Source: Reyranella sp.
GTDB lineage: Bacteria; Pseudomonadota; Alphaproteobacteria; Reyranellales; Reyranellaceae
DNA: 64,000 bases
Assembly (NCBI GenBank): GCA_030684475.1
Contig: JAUXWB010000156.1
Span: forward strand, 1 to 64,000
Direction: 5' to 3'
Both the position numbers and the translations under genes were made by a program. The notes under the pieces are model-generated. The model was not told the DNA's origin, searched no databases, and saw only the letters and a program-made list of their open reading frames with translations. Shown here piece after piece: positions 1-9,083 of the stretch (within the stretch, counting starts at the first letter, position 1; each line of letters begins with the position of its first letter).

Positions 1-180
1 GGACGGCACCAGTCACGACAAGGAGCCGTCCCGTGCAAAGTGACCGGGCGGCTCGGCCTTTGAAGTCAGGCCTCGTGCGACGATATCAAAAATATAGGAC
101 GATTCCGGCGGAACTTGCAACTTTCCTATTGCATTCCTGCCGTGCGAATTTCGCCGGGCTGCTGGCAGTGCCAGCAGCGA
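1..180 (-). repeat. Left copy of an inverted dispersed-type repeat; may extend beyond the window edge
   Basis: Positions 25-85 are the exact reverse complement of 58197-58257 (61 bp). Further identical blocks at 93-110 and 124-145. Ends in palindrome GCTGCTGGCA-G-TGCCAGCAGC at 158-178. Confidence 0.93.
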
Positions 181-480
181 CAGCGGGCTCCTCTGCTGCA
201 TGCGGGCTCTCCCGTCTTCGCTCCAGGCCCCCTCTGAACGGTCGCCGGTCGGACGCTACTTCCCTGGATCGCGGCTCCGGACCGGCGGCGCTGCATTCTT
301 CGGCCAGCGCAACTGAAATACAGGGAAGATCCGGCTGAAACAGCAAATCCGATTGGCGACAGGACGAAAGGCCTTCCTCCCCTGCAAGCAGTGCTGGCAG
401 TGATCCTTATTCGAAGCAGACAAGCATCTCATCCAGCACCGCGAACCGATCGGCAGGAACATCAGCGACGGCATGAACGT

Positions 481-1548
481 CTAGACGAACATGGCGTGAT
501 CGGGGTCGAGTGCCAGGTATTCATTCAAGCGCTCATTCTTGGCAGAGGCGACGCAGTGATGTCGGCAGGTCATCGACGGGTCGATGGCAGCCAGAGAACG
601 CGCATTCTCTTCTGAAAACCAGAAGTCGCGAAAGCGGCGTTCCCGGATCGATCCGAGCCTGCCGCCCGGCGTATATGCCTTGTCCTGGCAGGTGTAGACG
701 GCAAGATCGGCACCAATGATCGTCAGTAGACAGGCCATCGGGCAACGACGCTCAGGCCGGTCGAAGCGGTCACCGAGTGCATGATAGTGATCGTTAACAC
801 TAAAATGCCGGTCCTCGATTTTCCGGATCCGCTCGATCGCGGCGTGGACTGTCGGGGCAAAGTCCGCATGGTAGGCGTCGTTCTCAACTCCTGAGTCCCG
901 AACGATGCAGGGAGCGAGCTTCACATGCCCGACACCCGCTGCCTTGAGTCGCTGGCAAAGATCGAAGAGGTGCGGAGCGTTGGTTCCATCGATGATCACA
1001 CTGGCACCGAGTGCGCAAGGTGAGTCGCTGGCGGCGAAGGCGGCGAGATTGCCGATCACCTTGTCGAATTCGCCCACATCGACCTTGCGGGATCGGGCAT
1101 AACTGGGTCCATCCCAACCGTCGATGGAGACGCGAAGCCAGGTGCCATTCCGAACGAAGGCGTCGGCGACCTTGCCCTTGAGCATCGAGCCGTTGGTCAA
1201 GGCACCGATGCGGATGCCTCCGGCCGCCAGACGGTTCACCGTCTCAACGATGTGGGGATAGATCAGCGGCTCACCGCCACCGGAGAATGTCACTGCGGCG
1301 ACGCCCATCTCGACGAGGTCGTCGACGATTTCCAGCATCTTTTCGCGTGGAATGCGGTCGCGTGCATCCATACCGCTACCGAGGCTCACGGCATCGGATC
1401 GATAGGCGCAGAACCAACACGAATGATTGCAGACATTGGTCGGCTTGATCCGCACATGCACGGGCGCCGGCACCTTGCCGGCACGGATATCCGCCAGACG
1501 GCCTGGAAAAAGAAACGGCTTCAGCGTCGAATATAGCACTCCGGCCAT
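481..1548 (-). CDS. Radical SAM protein with SPASM-like C-terminal cysteines
   Basis: CNHSCWFCAY (CxxxCxxC) motif, FSGGGEPL, C-terminal Cys cluster (CPMACLLT...CQD...CRHHC). Confidence 0.9.
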   Translation of the reverse strand: MAGVLYSTLKPFLFPGRLADIRAGKVPAPVHVRIKPTNVCNHSCWFCAYRSDAVSLGSGMDARDRIPREKMLEIVDDLVEMGVAAVTFSGGGEPLIYPHIVETVNRLAAGGIRIGALTNGSMLKGKVADAFVRNGTWLRVSIDGWDGPSYARSRKVDVGEFDKVIGNLAAFAASDSPCALGASVIIDGTNAPHLFDLCQRLKAAGVGHVKLAPCIVRDSGVENDAYHADFAPTVHAAIERIRKIEDRHFSVNDHYHALGDRFDRPERRCPMACLLTIIGADLAVYTCQDKAYTPGGRLGSIRERRFRDFWFSEENARSLAAIDPSMTCRHHCVASAKNERLNEYLALDPDHAMFV

Positions 1549-1933
1549 ATATGCATTATCTCATCACACCGGAGTTGCGTCGTTGACCCAAATCAATGAC
1601 CCTGCAAGAGGTACGGCATCGAACTGGTTCGAGTAGCAAGTGCACCTAGTACAGTGCACCGAGGGGTCCCGCCATCGTCTCGCCTACGTCCCGGCATATT
1701 GGATGAGCCTTGGTATTTGCGATCGGCTTCAACAGCGCGCTGAGGAACAACTGACCCATGAAGCAATTTTTGGAGAGCCGGCAGACCCAGGCGATAGGCG
1801 CTGTCTTGGTGGCGCTGCTCTATTTGCAAGCGCTCGCCCAATTTCATCTGTATCGGACCTAGCTCCCAGGTGCATCTGCTACCCAATACCGGACAAGTGG
1901 ACGCGCTGAACGGGATCGAGCGGAGCCGGAACT

Positions 1934-3361
1934 GTGGGTGAAGCGGAAGACATCGGCCGCAGCGAGTTGAGTCGTGTTGCCGACACTACTCCGCCCGCCA
2001 CACCCAAGCCGGCTGGCGGCCGCCTGACCGACACGCACTACATTCCTGGCGCGGTGTCAGGGTCGTACCCAATACGGGACGGCAACAAAGTCGAGCCGCT
2101 GATCCACGCCAGCGTTTTCTTCGAGCGCTTGTGCAATGCCGTCGACAGCGCACGACACAGACTCTGGGTGACGGTTGCATTCCTCGGGTGGGACTTCCTC
2201 TTCCCCGACGGGCGCGGCTTTTTCGATGTGCTCGATCATGCTGCGGCGCGCGGCGTCGATGTCCGTCTTCTGGTTTGGCGTCCGAATCCCGAAGCCGGAC
2301 ACCACCCGATCATGTTTGGGGGCACGCCGGAGGATCGTGACCGTCTTCTACGGCTCGGCTCGCGCGTCAAGATCAGATGGGACCGGGCGATCGGCCGTTA
2401 TTGCCAGCACCAGAAGAGCTGGGTGATCGATGCCGGCTTTCCATCAGAGACAGCCTTCGTCGGTGGCGCCAACATCACATTGCGCTCCACGCAGCACCAT
2501 GACGTCTATCTGGAAGTTGCCGGCCCGTCGGCAAGCGACGTTCATCACAATTTCGTCCAACGCTGGAACGAGGCAAGCGAGCGCAAGGCAGAGGACGGCA
2601 ACTGGCAGTGCGACGCTGCGGACCGACTGCCGTTTCCGTCGGTGGCCTCGCCGGCGCGAGGGTCCAGCAGGGTCCAGATTCAGAGGATGCTCCATGCCGA
2701 CCGATACTTTGACGGACATGCGGCCCCTGGTACGAGTTCGATCGACATAGGGTGCGGCGAGCGATCGATTGCCGAACAGTATGTGAAGGCGATCGATGCG
2801 GCGCGCCGTACGATCTATCTCGAGAACCAGGCCATTCCGATCATGGAGATTGCGGCGCCTCTCGCGCGGGCGCTGGCGCGCGGGGTCGATGTCGTGCTTC
2901 TCGTACCGACCACCCCGGAAGCCTACGTTTTCGCCGCGCGCCAAGATCCGGCAGAGCGGCGGCGCTTCGAGGGCGTGGAGCTCCTCGCGCGCTTTCCGAA
3001 TTTCTTGCTCGCAGGACTCGCGGGACGTGATGCCGCCGACTCCGAGCCGCTCTACGTTCATGCAAAGCTGATGATCGTGGACGATGCCTGGTGCACGATC
3101 GGCTCATGCAACTTGCATGAGTTCTCGCTCGTGGGCCATTGCGAGATGAACGCTTCGATCTGGGATGGCGGCGTGGCTCGGCAGTTGCGGCAGGTGCTTC
3201 TGTCGCGACATCTCGGCGTCGACGCCAGAACGCTCGACGATCTGGCAGCACTGCGCCTCTTTCGCGAAACGTCCGATGAAAATCGCCGGCGGCAAGAACG
3301 CGGCGAGCCAGTGGCGAGGGGCCACGCGCTCACTCTGTCGCCGGAGCGCTACGGCATGTGA
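1934..3361 (+). CDS. Phospholipase D / cardiolipin synthase-like protein, two HKD motifs
   Basis: HQKSWVID and HAKLMIVD both fit HxKx4D; start codon GTG. Confidence 0.88.
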   Translation: MGEAEDIGRSELSRVADTTPPATPKPAGGRLTDTHYIPGAVSGSYPIRDGNKVEPLIHASVFFERLCNAVDSARHRLWVTVAFLGWDFLFPDGRGFFDVLDHAAARGVDVRLLVWRPNPEAGHHPIMFGGTPEDRDRLLRLGSRVKIRWDRAIGRYCQHQKSWVIDAGFPSETAFVGGANITLRSTQHHDVYLEVAGPSASDVHHNFVQRWNEASERKAEDGNWQCDAADRLPFPSVASPARGSSRVQIQRMLHADRYFDGHAAPGTSSIDIGCGERSIAEQYVKAIDAARRTIYLENQAIPIMEIAAPLARALARGVDVVLLVPTTPEAYVFAARQDPAERRRFEGVELLARFPNFLLAGLAGRDAADSEPLYVHAKLMIVDDAWCTIGSCNLHEFSLVGHCEMNASIWDGGVARQLRQVLLSRHLGVDARTLDDLAALRLFRETSDENRRRQERGEPVARGHALTLSPERYGM

Positions 3362-3537
3362 GCTTGCCCAATGACTGGACATCGACGAAGCATGCAAGGT
3401 ACGAACGTGCGCCTAGCGGCAATCCTAGCGTTCGCCATCAGAAGTTCCGCGAGGAGCAGCAAAGTCGATCGGTTCTTCCTGCTTTCGCGAGGTCGGCCTT
3501 TGAGAGTCAATCCAGCCATGAAATCCTGTTGGACGTC

Positions 3538-5127
3538 ATGATCTCCCAGTTGCGGCGCCTGTTTCAAAGGCTAACCAGACCGGAACCTGAACCACCCGCC
3601 GAAGAGCCGAATCCCAACGACTTGATCCCCGCGATTGCCGACGCTCTCCTTCAGGAGGGTCGGGAGATGTGGGCGGCCAATCCCCACGACGTCGCCCATG
3701 CGATTGCGAAGGTGGAACAATCGTGGGCACTCCACCCCTGCCCCGAAACCGCGATACAGCTCGGCGTTATGTATGATCGGACGAATCGGCACCAGGATTC
3801 ACTCACCATCTATCGGCAGGCTTTCCATGCCAATCCGGACCATCCGCGTCTGAGACATGAGGCCGGCATCACGCTCCTGAGGCACGGCACACCACACGAT
3901 ACACATACCTTCTTTGACAGCGTCAGACGGCTTGATCCAGGTGATGAGTTTTCAAGGTTCTATTTCGAGATCCGTGACAACTTTGACGCCTGGAGAAGCT
4001 CATTGGCGAGCACGGTCGTGCAGGCGGCTCAAGGCGCCGCGCCATACTTGGTCGTGTGCCCTGTGTGGGGGGCGGCATTTGCCAAGGATTTTATCGAACT
4101 TTACTGCGCATCGCTGCTTTCGCCCGGCAATCTGCCGGCACTCGCAAAGGAGCATCCGGTCCACTTCATTGTCTTCTGTCCCGCGGACATCCAGGAAACA
4201 TTGAATGGAGATCCCAGGTTCCAGCCGATCCTCAACTATGCCAGCGTCCATTTCGTGAATTACTCAAGCGAGTTGATTGGCTACGATTCGCGGATGGACA
4301 GGTACTACGGAAAGGAGCTTGGCCTGTACTACAGGCGCAGCTGCAAGTTCCTCCTGATGTCTACGGCGCACTATGTAGCGCTGGGCGCCGCTCGTGATGT
4401 AAACGGTTACGTCATCCCGCTGGGAGCAGATGTTCTTCTGAGCGACGGCTCGCTGGCAGAGATCGCTCACATCATGAAAAGTGGCACCGATGTCGTACTG
4501 GTCACTGGCATACGACTCGGTGAGGAGGTTCGGGGAGTCCTCGAGAAATCCCACCGCCAAGAGGATGGAACGCTTCGGATATCCGCGTCGCAAACCGCGG
4601 AACTCTATATTCAGCACATGCCGGGCGACTTTTTTGTTCACTCAGAGCATTTTGCGTCCATGCCGATCTACTTATGCTGGAAGGTCGGCAGTACCGGAGT
4701 GCTGGTGCATTCGACCCACTATCATCCCACATGCATTCGCGCCGCGGCGAGTTCCCACCCCTACGAAATCACCATCGATCCAGTCGATAGCCGGTTCATG
4801 GATCGTGCCGGATTTCCGTCCAATAGATTGCACTACATCCAGGACAGTTCGATATCCGTTTTTGGAGTAGAGGTGGAGCCGCTCATGGGGCACGACAGAA
4901 ATTCCTCCAACCTCATGGTGCCAGGGGATGTCGGTCTATGGTTGTCGGGTCTCTGGGGCGATCTTCGCGCAACTTATCTCCGCCTCCCCATAAGGTTCTC
5001 CGTCAAGTCTCACTCCAACGAATGGGATAGGGCCGAGACCGAGGCGCTGGTCGTTGTGGAGAAAATCCTCTCAACTGCGATGGACTTCGAGCGGCGAAAT
5101 GCTCCCTACAAAACCTGGCGACTCTAA
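3538..5127 (+). CDS. TPR-containing protein with C-terminal putative glycosyltransferase-like region, function unknown
   Basis: Long ORF (from 3358 in the track; internal ATG 3538 more plausible). N-terminal TPR-like helices, C-terminal a/b region (YLVVCPVWGAAFAKDFIELY...). Confidence 0.7.
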   Translation: MISQLRRLFQRLTRPEPEPPAEEPNPNDLIPAIADALLQEGREMWAANPHDVAHAIAKVEQSWALHPCPETAIQLGVMYDRTNRHQDSLTIYRQAFHANPDHPRLRHEAGITLLRHGTPHDTHTFFDSVRRLDPGDEFSRFYFEIRDNFDAWRSSLASTVVQAAQGAAPYLVVCPVWGAAFAKDFIELYCASLLSPGNLPALAKEHPVHFIVFCPADIQETLNGDPRFQPILNYASVHFVNYSSELIGYDSRMDRYYGKELGLYYRRSCKFLLMSTAHYVALGAARDVNGYVIPLGADVLLSDGSLAEIAHIMKSGTDVVLVTGIRLGEEVRGVLEKSHRQEDGTLRISASQTAELYIQHMPGDFFVHSEHFASMPIYLCWKVGSTGVLVHSTHYHPTCIRAAASSHPYEITIDPVDSRFMDRAGFPSNRLHYIQDSSISVFGVEVEPLMGHDRNSSNLMVPGDVGLWLSGLWGDLRATYLRLPIRFSVKSHSNEWDRAETEALVVVEKILSTAMDFERRNAPYKTWRL

Positions 5128-5224
5128 CGACCCAAACATAATTGGAAAGGCGATGCCATCCAGCAAACGTTGTGTCCGGCAAGAGGTTCATCGCAAGCCA
5201 GGTTTACCAAAGCCGCCCGCTGCG

Positions 5225-5806
5225 TTAGCTGGCGAAGATATAGCGAGCGATCTGGAACCAATCGCCGGCAATGTCTATCGGCTGTGGTGGCGTTTCCATC
5301 GGAGTCGTCAGCCAGAGACGCTGCGTCTTTGACGGAAATTGTGGATCGATGAGGACTTCAGACAGGTCGTCGACAAAATAGCGACAACCCAAACGGCTGA
5401 TGCGACGCAGCTTCGCCTCGCGCGTCTCCTCGAAGAAGACGTTCTCGTGGGCAATCCCGATGTTCTGGCGGCCCAGCCATTCGCGCGCCGCCTCCCGCAG
5501 GTCGACGCCTCCCGGATCCTGCGCGGCATGGCGGGTCTTGTGGCTTACGATTGCGAGGGGAATTTTTCGCCGGATGCATTCGTCGATGAACGCCCGTGCG
5601 CCGTGCATCATTTGGGCATGTTCGATGCCGGCGCCGTACACCCGGGCCTGCAGCTTCTGCCAGACGATCTCGCCTCCGTCGCGAAGTCTCAGACGGTCCC
5701 GGATCTCGGTCTTTGTGGATGCGCCACCCAGATCAAGCCTGGCTGCTTCGGCACGAAAGGCCTCGGCGTAGTCGACGAGGGTGTTGTCGAAATCCAGGCC
5801 GATCAC
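5225..5806 (-). CDS. HAD-family hydrolase
   Basis: N-terminal GLDFDNTLVDY, later YFVDDLSEV. Confidence 0.8.
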   Translation of the reverse strand: MIGLDFDNTLVDYAEAFRAEAARLDLGGASTKTEIRDRLRLRDGGEIVWQKLQARVYGAGIEHAQMMHGARAFIDECIRRKIPLAIVSHKTRHAAQDPGGVDLREAAREWLGRQNIGIAHENVFFEETREAKLRRISRLGCRYFVDDLSEVLIDPQFPSKTQRLWLTTPMETPPQPIDIAGDWFQIARYIFAS

Positions 5807-5813
5807 CGGGACC

Positions 5814-6821
5814 TCAAGCGAGGTGAACTGCTTTCATCAGCTTGATGTTGGAATAGCGCGGATCGCTGTCCCAGTTGGACACCTTGCCGTCGTGGAACGC
5901 GCGCACCAGATCTTCGGCGGCCTGGCTGATGGTGTGGCGTGCGACGAACCCCAGCTCGCGCCGCACCTTCTCCGAGGAGATATGGTACGAGCGATGGTCG
6001 TTCGTCGGCTCGATGGCGATCTCGACTTTCTTGCCGACCACGTCGCGCACCATCTCGGCGATTTCCTGGACCTTGTGGTTCTCGTAGCCGGCGTTAAAGG
6101 TCTTGCCGTCGATCCGCTCGTGCGGCTGGCGCAGGCTTTCGACGTAGAACTCGACCATGTCCGCGATATGGATGTTCGGCCGTTTCTGCCCGCCGCCGAA
6201 CACCCGGATGCGGTTGTTGAAGTAGGCGTGGCTGGTCAGGATGTTGACCGTGAGGTCGAGTCGCAGGCGCGGGCCGTAGCCGCACACCGTCGCCGGACGG
6301 ACCGTCAGCGTGGTGAAACCGGGTGCGCGCTCCTCGGCCAGGACATCCTCGCAGAGCGCCTTGTATTTCGAGTAGTCGGTCAACGGGTCGAGAGGTTCGT
6401 CCTCGGTCACGTTGGGCACGTCCTTGACGCCGTAGACCGAAGACGACGAGGCATAGACGAAACGCTCGACGCCGGCGGTCTTCGACGCCTTCACCAATGG
6501 ACGGAAGCAGTCGAAGTTGATCGACTTGCCCAGCGAGGGATCGAGATCGAAAGACGGATCGTTGGAGATGCAGGCGAGATGGATGACGGCGTCACAGCCC
6601 TTCACTGCCTCGGCGACGACGATCGGGTCCCGGATATCGCCCTGAATTTCGGTCAGGCGGGGTCCCCGGTGCGCCGCGAAGATGTCCCTGCCATACAGAT
6701 ACAGATCGATGACCTTCACATTATGCCCCTCGGCCAACAGCCGGGGCACCAGAACGCTGCCGACATAGCCGGCCCCGCCCGTCACCAGGACGGTCCATCG
6801 CCGATCCGTCATTCTTTCCAT
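5814..6821 (-). CDS. NAD-dependent epimerase/dehydratase (extended SDR)
   Basis: VTGGAGYVGSVL Rossmann motif; YSKYK active site. Confidence 0.9.
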   Translation of the reverse strand: MERMTDRRWTVLVTGGAGYVGSVLVPRLLAEGHNVKVIDLYLYGRDIFAAHRGPRLTEIQGDIRDPIVVAEAVKGCDAVIHLACISNDPSFDLDPSLGKSINFDCFRPLVKASKTAGVERFVYASSSSVYGVKDVPNVTEDEPLDPLTDYSKYKALCEDVLAEERAPGFTTLTVRPATVCGYGPRLRLDLTVNILTSHAYFNNRIRVFGGGQKRPNIHIADMVEFYVESLRQPHERIDGKTFNAGYENHKVQEIAEMVRDVVGKKVEIAIEPTNDHRSYHISSEKVRRELGFVARHTISQAAEDLVRAFHDGKVSNWDSDPRYSNIKLMKAVHLA

Positions 6822-7381
6822 CCCATCGCAAAATCAACCACAGCCGACAGCAGGGCGAGGTGACCCGCCTCGACAAATCCGTACTGCCTGGAGGGCAAAT
6901 AGAAATTGAGATCGCCGCTGCCACGCAGGGGGTTACCAGGCTCGAAGCCGCTCAAGGTGACCACCTCAGCGCCGGCAGCCCGCGCGGCAGCGACCCCCTT
7001 CAGAATGTTCGGCGACCGCCCGGACGACGAAATCGCGACAAGCATGTCGCCCTTGCGCGCGAACCATTCGATCTGCTTTTCGAAGACATGCTCGTACCCG
7101 TAGTCGTTGCCGAGGCATGTCAGCGTCGGAGCGTCGTTGAAGGACAGGGCGCGAATGCCGGCGGCCTTCGAAAAATCCTCGGACATATGGCTGGAAATCG
7201 CCGACGACCCGCCATTCCCGATGAACATCATCTTGTCGCCGCGGGTGTGGGTGGCTCGCGCATGGGCGAGCACCTGCTCCAGCGACTCGTCAACGTCCTT
7301 GCGGTCCCCACGGCCGTCGGTGACCTCGGTCGAGCGCAGGACGTCATTCAACGTTGCGACGTATCGATCAAACCGCGACAT
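6809..7381 (-). CDS. SIS-domain sugar isomerase, sedoheptulose-7-phosphate isomerase (GmhA)-like
   Basis: FIGNGGSSAISSHMSEDF, ISSSGRSPNILKG; start trimmed to ATG 7381. Confidence 0.85.
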   Translation of the reverse strand: MSRFDRYVATLNDVLRSTEVTDGRGDRKDVDESLEQVLAHARATHTRGDKMMFIGNGGSSAISSHMSEDFSKAAGIRALSFNDAPTLTCLGNDYGYEHVFEKQIEWFARKGDMLVAISSSGRSPNILKGVAAARAAGAEVVTLSGFEPGNPLRGSGDLNFYLPSRQYGFVEAGHLALLSAVVDFAMGWKE

Positions 7382-7489
7382 GTCCCTCTTTCGGTCCCCT
7401 AGATTGCCGGGCCCGGGCGCAGCATTCTTGCGCACCGCATCCCGGGCAACGCCCTGCCTAATATCCTGCCTGTCGGCGGTCGGCCACAC

Positions 7490-9013
7490 TCATTTCAGCA
7501 ACGTCGTGATGTATTTGAAGAGCGCCACCGAATCGACGGGATCCCGATTCCCGACGATCTGCACTTCCAGGGCGGCCGAGACGCTGCCGACATAGGCTGC
7601 GACCTCCGCCGGCAGGCCACCGCCGATGCACAACCCGGCAAGCGCCAGGAACGCGTCCCCCGCCCCGATCCGGTCCAGCACTTTGGTCGACAGGGCGGGG
7701 ACGTAAAAAGTCTTCTTCTGCTTGCGGTCGTTGAACATCACGCCCTTCACACCCCGCGTGATGGCGATGTGCTCGGCCTTGACCCTCTGCCCGACCAGTT
7801 CCGCGATCTCCTCGATGGGCGCGTGGCGGTTGTGCGCAGCAAGCCGGAGCTCGGGTTCATTGATCGACACGAAGTCCGCGCGCGCATAGCGGTTGATGAC
7901 GTGATGCCCGCGGTTGCCGCTGTTGAGCTGCGTGTTCACCGCCAGGAAAGGCGCCTTGGCACACAGAATGTCGACCATCCGCTCGGAGATGAAACCGTTG
8001 CCGAAATCGGGAACGATGACGACATCGAAATTTTCCAGGTTGGCGTCGAGCCAGGCGCACACGGCCTGGTCGACGCTTTCCGGGAGGGGCTCCTCGTTGA
8101 AGAAATAGACCTCGAACAGCTTGTTGAGGTCCGAATCGACGAAGCGCCGCTTCGTCACGGTTCGGGCCTCGTCGACGAAGAAGAACTCCGGCCGGACATT
8201 GGGCTGCAGCTTCGAGCGGATGAACGGCTCGTGGGTTTCGATCCCGCCGAGTGCCGTCACCAGGGTGACGTCGCCGGCAAAGCCGGCCAGGTGATTCGCG
8301 ACGGCGATCGAACCACCGGCGAACTGCTCCTCGGATTCGTATTTGACGGCCAGCGCCAGCCCTTTGCCGACCTGCCCCAGCGACTTGATGTAGTGGTACT
8401 GGTCGATGATCGTGTCCCCGACGATCAGCACCTTGAGGCGCGACAGGCCCTTTACCAGCTCGATGACGTCCCTGAAGCCGTATTGCCGGCGGAATGCCTG
8501 CAGATAGTCCTTCGTTTCCGGCGAGAACACGCCGAAGTGTTCGTTGAGCAGGCTGCTCGAGCTGAAGGTGATCTCGTCGGTATAGAAGATGCTTCCGCCG
8601 CCCGCCTCCACGGCCTCCTTTTCGCGCGTGATGTTGCCGGTGACGTCGTCCATGGCCGCGCGGTACTCGCTGCCTTTGACATAGACATGCGGCCGCAGTC
8701 GCTTGATCGCCGCGATCGCGGCCTGCTCATGGTTGATCGCGACGAAGTCCACGCAAGCCAGCGACGCCAGGGTCTCGGCTCGCAGGTCTTCGCCGAACAC
8801 AGGCCGGCCCGGCCCCTTGTTCACGTAGGCATCGCCCGTCAAAGTGACGAGCAGGATATCGCCCTCGGCTTTCGCTCGTTGCAGGTGCCTGATGTGTCCC
8901 GTGTGCATCAGGTCGAAGGTGCCGTGACACATCACCACACGGCGGCCAGCATCGCGCAACGCGCGGGCTTTCGCTTCCAGTTCATTCAGTGTCAGAATCT
9001 TCGTGTGCGACAT
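7490..9013 (-). CDS. Bifunctional nucleotidyltransferase (N-term) / PfkB sugar kinase (C-term), HldE-like with reversed domain order
   Basis: CHGTFDLMHTGH nucleotidyltransferase motif near N-terminus; PfkB signature DRIGAGDAF near C-terminus. Confidence 0.88.
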   Translation of the reverse strand: MSHTKILTLNELEAKARALRDAGRRVVMCHGTFDLMHTGHIRHLQRAKAEGDILLVTLTGDAYVNKGPGRPVFGEDLRAETLASLACVDFVAINHEQAAIAAIKRLRPHVYVKGSEYRAAMDDVTGNITREKEAVEAGGGSIFYTDEITFSSSSLLNEHFGVFSPETKDYLQAFRRQYGFRDVIELVKGLSRLKVLIVGDTIIDQYHYIKSLGQVGKGLALAVKYESEEQFAGGSIAVANHLAGFAGDVTLVTALGGIETHEPFIRSKLQPNVRPEFFFVDEARTVTKRRFVDSDLNKLFEVYFFNEEPLPESVDQAVCAWLDANLENFDVVIVPDFGNGFISERMVDILCAKAPFLAVNTQLNSGNRGHHVINRYARADFVSINEPELRLAAHNRHAPIEEIAELVGQRVKAEHIAITRGVKGVMFNDRKQKKTFYVPALSTKVLDRIGAGDAFLALAGLCIGGGLPAEVAAYVGSVSAALEVQIVGNRDPVDSVALFKYITTLLK

Positions 9014-9083
9014 GGATCAATTCATCTTTCGGCTCCGGAGAGCCCTGCAGTCTTGCGGTGCCAGCCCAGGCGTTCGACCGTCC

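Noticed and set aside
1-180. Repeat pair as ends of a composite transposon or prophage
   Set aside because: No transposase, integrase, phage gene or tRNA attachment site visible, and the bracketed DNA includes the core genes surA, ksgA and gmk.
1538-1575. ACTCCGG/CCGGAGT arms around the radical SAM start codon as a riboswitch
   Set aside because: Only 7-bp arms with a 24-nt loop and no recognisable aptamer; could be chance in GC-rich DNA.
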